A stretch of DNA of 64,000 nucleotides from the NCBI GenBank assembly GCA_022447095.1, contig JAKUUP010000002.1, forward strand, positions 1 through 64,000, written 5' to 3'. A program made the position numbers and the translations under genes. Positions 15,273 through 23,128 of the stretch are shown here, piece after piece. The notes beneath the pieces are model-generated. The model searched no databases and had not been told where the DNA came from. It saw only the letters and a list, made by a program, of their open reading frames with translations. Numbering within the stretch: the first letter of the stretch is position 1; every line of letters begins with the position of its first letter. The DNA comes from Candidatus Thalassarchaeum betae (GTDB lineage Archaea; Thermoplasmatota; Poseidoniia; Poseidoniales; Thalassarchaeaceae).

Positions 15273-15965
15273 ATGAGCGATGTCAGAGCGGTCGTCTTCG
15301 ACTGCGACGGTGTACTGACCGACAACGGCTCCTCATGGCAGAATATCCACGACTACTTCGGTACCGAAAATCTCGAAACCCTTGAACGCTTCCTGAATGG
15401 TGAGATCAGCGATGATGAGTTCATGGCTGACGACATCCGTCTGTGGACTGCGGTGCAGCCCGAAATCCACAGAGATGATATCATGCGCTGTTACTCTGGC
15501 ATCACTCTGATTCCCGGGGCGCGCGAAACGGTCAGCGCGTTGCAGTCCCGGGGGGTCTTCGTGGCCATCGTGTCTGCCGGCGTGGATGTCTTCGTGGGCA
15601 CCATCGCAGACATGCTGAAGGTCGACGACTGGGCGGCCAACGGATTCGATTGGGATGAGGAGGGAATACTGCGCGGGCCTGCGCCCACTCAAGTGAACTC
15701 TCACGAAAAGGGGCTGCTGGTCGAGAAGCTCGCGAAAATCAAGGAACTGGAACCCGAAAGCATCGTCTCAGTGGGCGATTCGAGCACTGACCTCTCGATG
15801 ATGATTCCCGGCTCTGACTTCATCGGTTTCAACCCTGCCAGACAAAGGGCGGTCGACGCGTTTGAGGCAGCAGGAGTACCTGTCGTCCTAGAAAAGGACC
15901 TGCGAGCACTTTGGCCACATATCTTCGACGGCGAAGTGTTTCCAGACTCAGGCGAAGGGGATTGA
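15273..15965 (+). CDS. HAD-family phosphatase, phosphoserine phosphatase-like
   Basis: The 230-residue HAD hydrolase has all motifs: motif I VFDCDGVLTD (nucleophile Asp ~10), motif II VSAG, a motif III lysine in the EKGLLVEKL region, and motif IV GDSSTDLSMM. The helical cap between motifs I and II and the overall pattern resemble SerB-type phosphoserine phosphatases, which would complete serine biosynthesis with SerC at 44.5 kb. Other small phosphomonoester substrates are possible. Its 3' end overlaps the convergent polD small-subunit gene by 18 bases. Confidence 0.82.
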   Translation: MSDVRAVVFDCDGVLTDNGSSWQNIHDYFGTENLETLERFLNGEISDDEFMADDIRLWTAVQPEIHRDDIMRCYSGITLIPGARETVSALQSRGVFVAIVSAGVDVFVGTIADMLKVDDWAANGFDWDEEGILRGPAPTQVNSHEKGLLVEKLAKIKELEPESIVSVGDSSTDLSMMIPGSDFIGFNPARQRAVDAFEAAGVPVVLEKDLRALWPHIFDGEVFPDSGEGD

Positions 15966-17570
15966 AGCCGTCGCGTGTGTGTGCAGGTTGACAATCGTCA
16001 GGATGCAGGGCTTGGGCTGGAATCCCAGCATGCGCTGATAGTCCGTCTGATCTTGCCAAGTGGAGCTGTGTATCATCGTCGTGCCCTTGTAATTGCCAGC
16101 GTAGTGTCCGTGTACGTGGCCGGTGACGAATATGTCGGGCACGGTAGAGATGACCATCCGGTCCTCGGGTTCTGGAGATAGTGGGGTCTTCCCTCCCCAC
16201 GATGGTGCAAGGTGCCTGCGCTCCAGCATAGCCTTCATCGCTAACTCGGGAGTTGAGTAGGTGACCGATCGGAGGCCTGCGACGAAGTCGTCTATGCTCT
16301 TACCGTGATAAGACAGGATGCGGACTCCATGGAGGCTGAAGTCGCAGGGGTTGCCGACGAACACGGCGTCGGAGTAGTCCTGCTGTATCTCGGGATCCAA
16401 TGCCGGCTGCGGCTCCGCCGGACGGACCGCATCGTGATTGCCGGGCAGTATCATCAAGTCGACCCAGTCGGGCAGACCCTCAAGCAGCCTAGCCAACTCC
16501 CCATACTGGTTGAACAGGTCAGTGATGGCCAGATGGCGCTGCTGACCTGGGTATATCCCAACCCCGTCGACTCCATCTCCGCTCAGCACGAAGTACTTCA
16601 CAGTCCGAGCCAGTGGGTCGGTCCTGAACCACTCGATCATCTTCTCCCATTGCGGAGATAGGAATGTCTTGCTGCCGACGTGGGCATCGGACAGGAAGGC
16701 GGCCGAGACCGCCTCGTCCTCGCTGGCAGTGGCCTTGGAGTGCCGGCCTAGGGGCGGCATGTGTATGTCATTGGCTAGGAATAAGGGATTTCTCTCTCCT
16801 ATCAGGAAGTGCCCGCTGACTCCGACTACGTCGTCGTCCATCAGTCCGTCCAAGGCAGGATGGAGGTTTGAGGCTCCTGATGGAGGCTTCAGTGAGCATC
16901 GGATCTGCATCGTATCGTCTTCGATCACGAAGTTGAAGTTGCCCGACCTCGCCCACCTTGTCTCGCTCACCAGTCCTACCAGAGTGACCTCATAATCGGT
17001 GCTGGAGTAGCGCTGCCTGTTGCGCCACGCCTCGGAGTTACTAATGGGTCGACGTGGCAATGAGCGGCCTACAATCATCATCTGGCGGATCTGGCGCAAG
17101 CGGTCCGCGAAGCAGGACCGCATGTCGAACATCTTTCCCTCTGTTGTAGAGAGACCGGTAATGTCGAAGTGTATCTCGATTTCGGAATCAACGTCCTTAG
17201 CCTCCATCGGAAAGTCGTCGAGGCTGTAGTGCGAGAGCCCATGACGGCGAGGAGCAGGGTTGGGTTTAGTGGACACGATAGGAGCCAGTGTGCGGCCGAT
17301 AGGAGAGTGGCTCTCCGGGTCGGCTAGGGTAGCCTGCGCAGTCCTGAGGGTTGCTGGCGGAGTCTCAATGGCCCCCTCGGTCGGCACCAAAGTCAAGATC
17401 TCGTCAATCGCCCTCTCACTGAGCATCACGACATTGGAGCTCTGAGCCGCCTCAATCAGTGGCGCTATGTCCGGCAGACTCTGGACCTTCTCCTGTGCGG
17501 CCCTACCTATCACCAGCAGTCCGGCAGCGGCGAGTACTCGCTGCCGTTCTCCCCAATCCTGACTGGTCAT
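15948..17570 (-). CDS. polB: DNA polymerase D small subunit DP1 (3'-5' exonuclease)
   Basis: DP1 is the proofreading subunit of the archaeal replicative polymerase PolD. After a helical N-terminal region and an OB-fold (~160-270), a calcineurin-like phosphoesterase domain carries all metal motifs: SDAHVGSK, GDGVDGVG, GNHDAVRP, LSYHGKSID and TGHVHGHY. The C-terminal end (SIPFA) is the usual contact to the large subunit DP2, which is not in the window. The 540-residue length is normal. PolD is an archaeal marker found in Euryarchaeota but missing from Crenarchaeota. Confidence 0.96.
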   Translation of the reverse strand: MTSQDWGERQRVLAAAGLLVIGRAAQEKVQSLPDIAPLIEAAQSSNVVMLSERAIDEILTLVPTEGAIETPPATLRTAQATLADPESHSPIGRTLAPIVSTKPNPAPRRHGLSHYSLDDFPMEAKDVDSEIEIHFDITGLSTTEGKMFDMRSCFADRLRQIRQMMIVGRSLPRRPISNSEAWRNRQRYSSTDYEVTLVGLVSETRWARSGNFNFVIEDDTMQIRCSLKPPSGASNLHPALDGLMDDDVVGVSGHFLIGERNPLFLANDIHMPPLGRHSKATASEDEAVSAAFLSDAHVGSKTFLSPQWEKMIEWFRTDPLARTVKYFVLSGDGVDGVGIYPGQQRHLAITDLFNQYGELARLLEGLPDWVDLMILPGNHDAVRPAEPQPALDPEIQQDYSDAVFVGNPCDFSLHGVRILSYHGKSIDDFVAGLRSVTYSTPELAMKAMLERRHLAPSWGGKTPLSPEPEDRMVISTVPDIFVTGHVHGHYAGNYKGTTMIHSSTWQDQTDYQRMLGFQPKPCILTIVNLHTHATASIPFA

Positions 17571-17641
17571 CCGCCCGAGCAGTTCTAGGGACGCTCATGA
17601 TAATATCGCCTGAAGTCTGCTTTCGGTGCCGCGGGCACCGT

Positions 17642-18325
17642 TCACTCGTCCCAGTCTGTGAGAGAAGCGAGGTCGACCTTGGAAATCTCCTCTGCGACCG
17701 TCTTCTTCGAGCCCTTCCAACTCATGCTGCCCTCCCACTCCTCGTCAGATGGATCGAACTCAGAGGTGTCGATGGAAGATGTCTCCCCTTCGCTGATTGT
17801 GGCTCTAGAGGCCCTCTCCTCGACCTCGACAACCTTGTCGAGAGTCTCAAGTGCAAGTCGCAGGGCGAAGGCTGCGAAGGAACGCTTGTTGTCGAGACGG
17901 TCGTTTTCCCCAAAATCCATCCTTCTGACTAGAAAGTAATCACCGGTCACCACCGCCACGTGGACCCTCCCGACCTCCTTCTCGGCAGTGGCTCCGCCAG
18001 GGCCGGCTATTCCAGTTATTGAGATGGCCACGTCGGAGTCGGACTGGTACCGAGCGCCTTTGGCCATCTGGATCGCGACCTCATGAGAGACTGCGCCGGC
18101 CTCACCCTCATCGAAGGCGGTCTTCTCGACCCCGAGCTCGCGCATCTTGGACTCATTAGAGTACACCACCCAGCCCTGCTTGAACCACTCAGAGGCCCCT
18201 GAAATATCGGTTATCAATGAAGCTAGCAACCCACCAGTGCATGACTCGGCGGTGGATATGGTCCACTCTCGTTTGCGCAGGCGCCGGGTCACTCGGGAAG
18301 CCAGTCCCGCAGTCTCTTCGACCAC
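17642..18325 (-). CDS. CinA C-terminal domain protein (nicotinamide-nucleotide amidase-like)
   Basis: The first ~165 residues match the stand-alone CinA C-terminal domain (PncC), which deamidates nicotinamide mononucleotide: STAESCTGGLLASLITDISGASEWF near the start, VYSNESKMRELGV, and SITGIAGPGGATAEKEVG. The remaining ~60 residues are an acidic extension not seen in PncC. No N-terminal MoCF domain is present. Its upstream end faces a tRNA-Val gene on the same strand. Confidence 0.92.
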   Translation of the reverse strand: MVEETAGLASRVTRRLRKREWTISTAESCTGGLLASLITDISGASEWFKQGWVVYSNESKMRELGVEKTAFDEGEAGAVSHEVAIQMAKGARYQSDSDVAISITGIAGPGGATAEKEVGRVHVAVVTGDYFLVRRMDFGENDRLDNKRSFAAFALRLALETLDKVVEVEERASRATISEGETSSIDTSEFDPSDEEWEGSMSWKGSKKTVAEEISKVDLASLTDWDE

Positions 18326-18428
18326 GTTCTCCGGCCATAGCCGACACTCTTGAGAGTTTCAGTTGCTATCTTGTTGGCAATCGGGGCGAAGTGTGGCGAA
18401 TTGTTGGTTTGAGCCGAAGATTGCGATT

Positions 18429-18504
18429 TGGTGGGTCCGGCAGGAATTGAACCTGCGATCTTCGCTTTGTAAGAGCGACGTCATAACCCCTAGACCACGG
18501 ACCC
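18429..18504 (-). tRNA. tRNA-Val (anticodon TAC)
   Basis: Minus-strand cloverleaf: acceptor GGGTCCG/CGGACCC, anticodon stem TCGCT/AGCGA with loop CTTACAA (anticodon TAC), T arm GCAGGTTCAATTCCTGC. The discriminator is A and CCA is encoded. Its D and T arms are identical to the tRNA-Val(CAC) gene at 46.4 kb. Confidence 0.95.
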
Positions 18505-18570
18505 TAGGAGAGCGCAGAAGCGTTGTGTTCAAATCCTCTGCGGCCGAACCATTGGCACGGAGGAGCACGG

Positions 18571-19563
18571 ATGGAGGGGATTTCGGAGTTGATTGCGCGG
18601 CTGAAGGACGCTGGCGTTCCTCTCGACGATAGAATCGAGGATGCGATGAACTCGGTGGACCCGCGTTGCTTCACCGATCACAATCTGGAGCCATTTCTGG
18701 GAGACAGGCCGGTCCCGTTCCTAGTCACTGAAGGAGGTGCTGCCAAGACCATCTCGGCCCCGCATATGGTGGCAACGCTGCTACACCACTTGGAAATTAG
18801 AGAGGGTCAGCATGTCCTACTGCTTGGCTCTAAGGGAGGTTACCTCGCTGCCCTGCTGGACTGCATGCTCGGCCCAGACGGCGTCGTGACCATCATCGAG
18901 CCGCATGATGAGGTCTTATTGCATACCAGTGAGAGACTGGAAATGTTCGATTCAATGGGTTTCCTGACCGTACTCCCCTCCGAGGCACTAGAAGATTGGA
19001 ATGGCCTTAGCAGGCGCGTAGACAGGGTACTAGTCACTGGGTCTGTACGAATATTACCGCCGGAAATCGAAGCGCTGGTCGAGGATGGTGGTTTCGTGCT
19101 CGGTCCTTTCGGAGGGCCAGTGCACCAGAGGCTTCTCAAGCGCGAGAAGCAGGGTGACGAGTGGATTGATACGGACCTAGGTGGTGTGGTGTTCGGACCG
19201 ATGGACCTCAGCGAGTCTGAGCGCTCCCTACTGGACCCGCACTCACTAGCAGACCACCTTGAGGATCTGTTGGGTCTGATGTCCGAGGTCATAGAGATCG
19301 AAGATGATACGATAACTCGCCTCGAAGGGTTGATCATCTCCCTCAAAGAGCTCCCTGCTGACCTGCCTACGCTTGATGAGGATTCGACCGAGGACGAGAT
19401 TCTCGAGCATCCTGTGATGGAGTTGCTACTGATGGAAATGGAGTGGCTCGGCCCCATGTGGCCACTGTTCGGAGATTACATGTCGATCGAGTTGGCCAAT
19501 CCAGGATCTCCGGACGATGAGGAGCCTGGAATGTCTGGTGGGCACAAGGATCTCGTTCCCTGA
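18571..19563 (+). CDS. Protein-L-isoaspartate O-methyltransferase homologue with acidic C-terminal extension
   Basis: I chose ATG 18571 because GGAGGAG precedes it and homology begins at MEGISELIARLKDAGV (330 residues). The first ~220 residues resemble PCMT, which methylates damaged isoaspartyl residues for repair: FLVTEGGAAKTISAPHMVATLL matches the substrate loop, and the SAM motif is HVLLLGSKGGYLAALL in place of the usual VLEIGTGSGY. A ~110-residue acidic C-terminal region has no counterpart in classical PCMT. The altered SAM motif means the activity should not be assumed. Confidence 0.82.
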   Translation: MEGISELIARLKDAGVPLDDRIEDAMNSVDPRCFTDHNLEPFLGDRPVPFLVTEGGAAKTISAPHMVATLLHHLEIREGQHVLLLGSKGGYLAALLDCMLGPDGVVTIIEPHDEVLLHTSERLEMFDSMGFLTVLPSEALEDWNGLSRRVDRVLVTGSVRILPPEIEALVEDGGFVLGPFGGPVHQRLLKREKQGDEWIDTDLGGVVFGPMDLSESERSLLDPHSLADHLEDLLGLMSEVIEIEDDTITRLEGLIISLKELPADLPTLDEDSTEDEILEHPVMELLLMEMEWLGPMWPLFGDYMSIELANPGSPDDEEPGMSGGHKDLVP

Positions 19564-19584
19564 CTCTCACCTTAGATGGCGCGG

Positions 19585-20028
19585 CTAATTTCCCTCGACA
19601 TCTCCAGTTGCCGGTTCCACTAGTCGGGATAGAGGTACGGATATCGGCGGCAGGTGGTCAGAGAGTAGGTGTCTTGAGGTCTTGGGAGGGAAAAGTTCGC
19701 CGGATAGTGCGGCTTCGATGACTTCCGACTTGTCCAATGAATCCCTGCCGCTCTTGGGCCAAATATTGAGTATGATGCCGTCGTCATCGAGATAGTCGAC
19801 AGATACACAAGGAAGGCACTTCAGTTTCAGTCGTCTAGCCACTTCGGTGCGATGGTGCCCATCTAGGATGGTACCCGTCTTTCGGTCAATCAAGAGGGGT
19901 TTGGTGTAAGCTTTCCAACGGAGGGTCATTCTCTCTAACTGGTCCACTTTGTCAGGCACGACCTGCTCGTGCGGACGGAGGGCCTCGATGGGTACTAGTT
20001 CTACCTTCACAGCAGCCCGACGGGCCAT
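19585..20028 (-). CDS. ParB/Srx-fold protein, possibly a SerK-like free-serine kinase
   Basis: The 147-residue protein has a ParB/sulfiredoxin fold without any helix-turn-helix: VELVPIEALRPHEQV at the start, then the nucleotide-binding motif LDGHHRTEVARRL (~residues 55-67), and a C-terminal FPPKTSRHLL. Archaeal single-domain members of this fold include SerK, which phosphorylates free serine, and the DGHHR and PPKTxRH segments resemble what I remember of that group. Chromosome partitioning is unlikely because the DNA-binding half is absent. SerB-like and SerC genes occur in the same window, but the assignment is inference. Confidence 0.7.
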   Translation of the reverse strand: MARRAAVKVELVPIEALRPHEQVVPDKVDQLERMTLRWKAYTKPLLIDRKTGTILDGHHRTEVARRLKLKCLPCVSVDYLDDDGIILNIWPKSGRDSLDKSEVIEAALSGELFPPKTSRHLLSDHLPPISVPLSRLVEPATGDVEGN

Positions 20029-20083
20029 TAGCCAATATGCCTAACGCCCGAAGCAATCATGGCAGATAGTCCGTCGGCGCACC

Positions 20084-21325
20084 ATGGAGCGCGCGTTGGA
20101 GTACCTCAGCGAAGCTGATACGCGGGTCCTCACTAGACTGCGTTCCGCCGGTGAGGCTTGGATTGTTGGGGGTTGGGTCAGGGACTCGATAATTGGTCGT
20201 CCTGACACCGACATCGATATCGCCACCAGTCTGCTCCCTGCCGAGGTCAAGGAACTCTTTCCCCGTTCGTTGATGGTGGGAGAGAAGTACGGGACCGTTA
20301 TTGTGAGGCTGGATGAGGGTGTTGTAGGTGAGCCAAGTTGGGAGGTCACAACTCTGCGCAGCGAAGGCACCTACGGCGATGGCAGGAGGCCAGACGAGGT
20401 TGTTTTCGGAAGCAGTATCAAGGATGACTTGGCTCGCCGTGACTTCACCATCAACGCGATGGCAATCGATGCCAATGGTAAAAGAATAGACGAACACGAA
20501 GGGGAAGCTGACCTCAGGGCTGGGGTTCTGCGCTCCGTTGGAGATGCCAGAGAGAGGCTGGGAGAGGACGGTTTGCGCATCATGCGTGCGTTCCGATTCC
20601 TTGACTCAAAGAGTGGGGTGCGTCAGATGGAACCCGAACTCAGAGCTGCTGTGATGGAATGCAGCGAGATGCTAGAGAGAGTCTCACGAGAGAGGATTGG
20701 GGCGGAGATGCAGCATATACTCACTGGTGGCAACGTGGGTGAGATCATAGCGGTGATGAACGAGAGCGGGGCCCTAAAACGAGTCCTGCCTGGAATCCGC
20801 ACTACCATCGAGCCGGTATTCGGCAGTGACTTCGTGGTCAATCTCGCAATGCTGTGCAGTGCTGAGGACGATGATGGTGATGCGCTGGCAGAGAAACTGC
20901 GAGGGGCATTGGTCCTAGCAAAGGATCCATTGAGGGCAATCTCCTTCCTGCATGATTCGGCAAGCGCCTCTCTATTGGCCGAAATCGGAAGTTTGAGGCG
21001 TTTCAAGGCGGCTCTCCCAGAGATTTGGCAGGAGTTCTTCATATCCTATTCCGAGGGCCTAGGGCGCGACGTTGATGACTTCAGATCTGCATTATCCTCT
21101 CTGGACGCTCTCAGGGCCGGAAACAAACCACTGGTCGATGGGAATATGCTGGCGGACGCGACCGGTCTTGAGCCGGGTCCTCGAATGGGGCGACTCAAAG
21201 GCTGGTTGCACCGGGTGCAGGTCGAGCGTGACCTATCGTCTAGCGATGAGGTGCTCTCCCTTCTCAGGGAGCTTGACTGGAGCGATTCGGACCACGAAGA
21301 ATGGTCGGCCCTGTCTTGGCCCTAG
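20084..21325 (+). CDS. cca: tRNA nucleotidyltransferase / poly(A) polymerase family, class II (bacterial type)
   Basis: The 413-residue protein shows the class II nucleotidyltransferase head: WIVGGWVRDSIIGRPDTDIDIAT with the catalytic DxD (~residues 43-45), then RRDFTINAMAID, the nucleotide-specificity motif EDGLRIMRAFRF, and RERIGAEMQHIL in the neck. It would add or repair the CCA end of tRNAs. Archaea normally use the unrelated class I enzyme, so this is probably a transferred bacterial gene, either replacing the native one or doing another RNA-tailing job. It is divergent from the ParB-like gene with 55 bases between. Confidence 0.9.
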   Translation: MERALEYLSEADTRVLTRLRSAGEAWIVGGWVRDSIIGRPDTDIDIATSLLPAEVKELFPRSLMVGEKYGTVIVRLDEGVVGEPSWEVTTLRSEGTYGDGRRPDEVVFGSSIKDDLARRDFTINAMAIDANGKRIDEHEGEADLRAGVLRSVGDARERLGEDGLRIMRAFRFLDSKSGVRQMEPELRAAVMECSEMLERVSRERIGAEMQHILTGGNVGEIIAVMNESGALKRVLPGIRTTIEPVFGSDFVVNLAMLCSAEDDDGDALAEKLRGALVLAKDPLRAISFLHDSASASLLAEIGSLRRFKAALPEIWQEFFISYSEGLGRDVDDFRSALSSLDALRAGNKPLVDGNMLADATGLEPGPRMGRLKGWLHRVQVERDLSSSDEVLSLLRELDWSDSDHEEWSALSWP

Positions 21326-21879
21326 GGGAGCTCGTTGAGCATTTCGATGTACTCTTTCTGATCTAGGAACTGATCCTCGTCGAAATCATGTGGCTTGACT
21401 ATCATGCACCAACCATCGCCGTAGGCATCGTCATTGACAAGATCTGGATTGTCCTCGACTTCGCCGTTCAGTTCAAGGATCTTGCAGGGGATTGGGGAGT
21501 TGATCAGAATCGTCTCCATATCTCCGTCATAGTTGGCTAGGACTGTGATCAGCAGGTCTTCCACTCCTAACTCGTCACCACTGCCCATTATTCCAGGGGC
21601 GTCGTCGTCACTCACCTCTGCATCCGACTCAAGTTTGAACTCACTATCATCCTCCGGACGAGTTAGCACCACGCGTACGATGTCACCATACTCCGCACGT
21701 AGAAACTCACTGATTCCAATCTTGACGGTCGTGGCCTTGTCATCGAGCACCTGAAGCCACAGATGCTCCAGTGTGTACTTGCGATCATGAGCGATGCTAA
21801 ATTCGAAAAAATCACCGTCTGCCATGTTGATTCCGAATGGCGCGTTCAGATATCCAATTTGAACTATTCGATTCATCAT
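21322..21879 (-). CDS. GcvH-like protein lacking the lipoylation lysine
   Basis: The C-terminal half matches glycine cleavage H protein closely (INSPIPCKILELNGEVEDNPDLVNDDAYGDGWCMIVKP against the GcvH pattern ysPvsGevvevNe.l...P.LvN.dPyg.GW), and FLRAEYGDIVRVVL matches the N-terminal half. At the position of the lipoyl lysine, eight residues before the SP proline, it has Met in the segment DGDMETILINSP, so lipoylation is unlikely. A ~30-residue acidic insertion (ESDAEVSDDDAPG...) splits the hammerhead fold. I use ATG 21879 (ATG 21876 equally possible) over TTG 21900. It is divergent from an acyl-CoA dehydrogenase. Confidence 0.8.
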   Translation of the reverse strand: MMNRIVQIGYLNAPFGINMADGDFFEFSIAHDRKYTLEHLWLQVLDDKATTVKIGISEFLRAEYGDIVRVVLTRPEDDSEFKLESDAEVSDDDAPGIMGSGDELGVEDLLITVLANYDGDMETILINSPIPCKILELNGEVEDNPDLVNDDAYGDGWCMIVKPHDFDEDQFLDQKEYIEMLNELP

Positions 21880-21903
21880 GCACTCAGAAATAGCGACCAA
21901 GAG

Positions 21904-21921
21904 GGGTTAACAACATAACCC
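21904..21921. promoter_or_regulatory. Inverted repeat centred in a divergent promoter region
   Basis: GGGTTAACAACATAACCC is a 6-bp inverted repeat with a 6-base spacer. It lies between the divergent GcvH-like gene (start 21879) and acyl-CoA dehydrogenase (start 21945), with its centre about 33 bases from each start codon. The AT-rich half sites overlap where archaeal TATA boxes would lie, so it could be a shared regulator-binding site or a bidirectional promoter core. Evidence is symmetry and position only. Confidence 0.45.
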
Positions 21922-21944
21922 GCCTCGGTTGAGCGGGGAGAGCG

Positions 21945-23120
21945 ATGGACTTCAGCGAGACCGAAGAACAGAGCATGATTCGCGCTATGGTACGCGACTT
22001 CGCCGAAGAGGTTCTGGCACCCACATGCCTTGAGAGGGACAAGGCGCAAGCAGCTCCTTTGGACGAATGGCGCGCGTTCTGCGATTCCGGCCTACAGGGA
22101 ATCACAATCTCTGAAAACTACGGCGGCAGCCCCGTCGACGACGTCTCCGAAGCAATCATCGTAGAGGAGCTCGCAAGGGTCGATCCATCATTCTCCGTGA
22201 TGTTCTGCGTACATGTCGGACTGTGTTCCAAAACCATCGCACTGCACGGTAACGAGCAGCAGAAAAAGGAGTATCTTTCGCGCCTTGCTGGAAGTGAAAT
22301 CGGCGCCTACTCGCTTTCCGAGGCTGGTGCAGGGACTGATGCGGCGGCTCTGAGTTGCAGGGCCAAGTTGAGTGACGATGGCAGTCACTACATGCTCAAC
22401 GGCGAGAAAATGTGGGTGACTAACGGAGAGAATGCCGACATCTACGTGCTTTTCGCCAAGGATGTCGACCATCCCGACTATGGCGAGAAGAAGCACGGTG
22501 GGACCACCGCTTTCATCGTCGAGAGGTCGTTCGAAGGCTTCTCTGTCGGCAAAAAGGAGGATAAACTCGGAATCCGCTCTAGTGACACATGCTCTCTGCT
22601 GTTGGAAAACTGTAAGGTGCCTGTTGGGAATGTCCTGAAAGGATCGGGCGGTGGCTTTCCCATCGCCATGAACGCCCTCGACAATTCCAGAATAGGCATC
22701 GCCGCACAGGCACTGGGCATCGCTCAGGGAGCCTACGAGGCGGCACTGAACTATGCTCACGAAAGAATCGCCTTCGGCAAGCCTATCGCCCAACACCAGA
22801 GCATCGGTAACTACCTCGCCGACATGGCCACCCGTACCGAAGCGGCTAGGTTGATGGTCTACAAGGCCGCCTGGGCTAAGCAGAGGCACTACGAAGACGG
22901 ATCTCCAAGACACACCAAAGAGGCGAGCATGGCCAAACTGTTCGCCGGAGATACGGCTATGTGGGTCTCGGAGAGGGCGGTGCAGGTTCTCGGCGGTTAC
23001 GGCTACACCACGGACTTCCCAGTCGAGCGCTTCTTCAGAGACGCCAAGATCACCCAGATCTATGAAGGCACACAAGAAGTGCAAAGGATCGTCATCAATC
23101 GTTCAATAGCGCCAGAATGA
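21945..23120 (+). CDS. Acyl-CoA dehydrogenase
   Basis: The 391-residue flavoprotein oxidises acyl-CoA to enoyl-CoA and passes electrons to ETF. It shows SLSEAGAGTDAAAL (FAD/substrate motif, ~residues 125-140), MWVTNGENADIYVLFAK, LDNSRIGIAAQALGIAQGAYEAAL, and the C-terminal signature FFRDAKITQIYEGTQEVQRIVINRSI, with the catalytic Glu of the short/medium-chain group in YEGTQE. Substrate length is not determined. ETF subunits are at 30-32 kb. The next gene starts at its stop codon, so they are probably co-transcribed. Confidence 0.95.
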   Translation: MDFSETEEQSMIRAMVRDFAEEVLAPTCLERDKAQAAPLDEWRAFCDSGLQGITISENYGGSPVDDVSEAIIVEELARVDPSFSVMFCVHVGLCSKTIALHGNEQQKKEYLSRLAGSEIGAYSLSEAGAGTDAAALSCRAKLSDDGSHYMLNGEKMWVTNGENADIYVLFAKDVDHPDYGEKKHGGTTAFIVERSFEGFSVGKKEDKLGIRSSDTCSLLLENCKVPVGNVLKGSGGGFPIAMNALDNSRIGIAAQALGIAQGAYEAALNYAHERIAFGKPIAQHQSIGNYLADMATRTEAARLMVYKAAWAKQRHYEDGSPRHTKEASMAKLFAGDTAMWVSERAVQVLGGYGYTTDFPVERFFRDAKITQIYEGTQEVQRIVINRSIAPE

Positions 23121-23128
23121 GGTGTTTC

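Noticed and set aside
18510-18550. TGTTCAAATCCTC resembling a tRNA T arm next to tRNA-Val
   Set aside because: The flanking bases do not pair into a T stem and no acceptor or anticodon arm could be assembled; treated as chance.
19585-20028. ParB-like gene as a plasmid or chromosome partition marker
   Set aside because: It lacks the helix-turn-helix and dimerisation domains of ParB, there is no parA neighbour, and I see no parS-like repeats.
22188-23084. 298-residue minus-strand ORF opposite the first acyl-CoA dehydrogenase
   Set aside because: Same codon-register shadow as above; the translated sequence has no recognisable domain, and the sense gene is certain.
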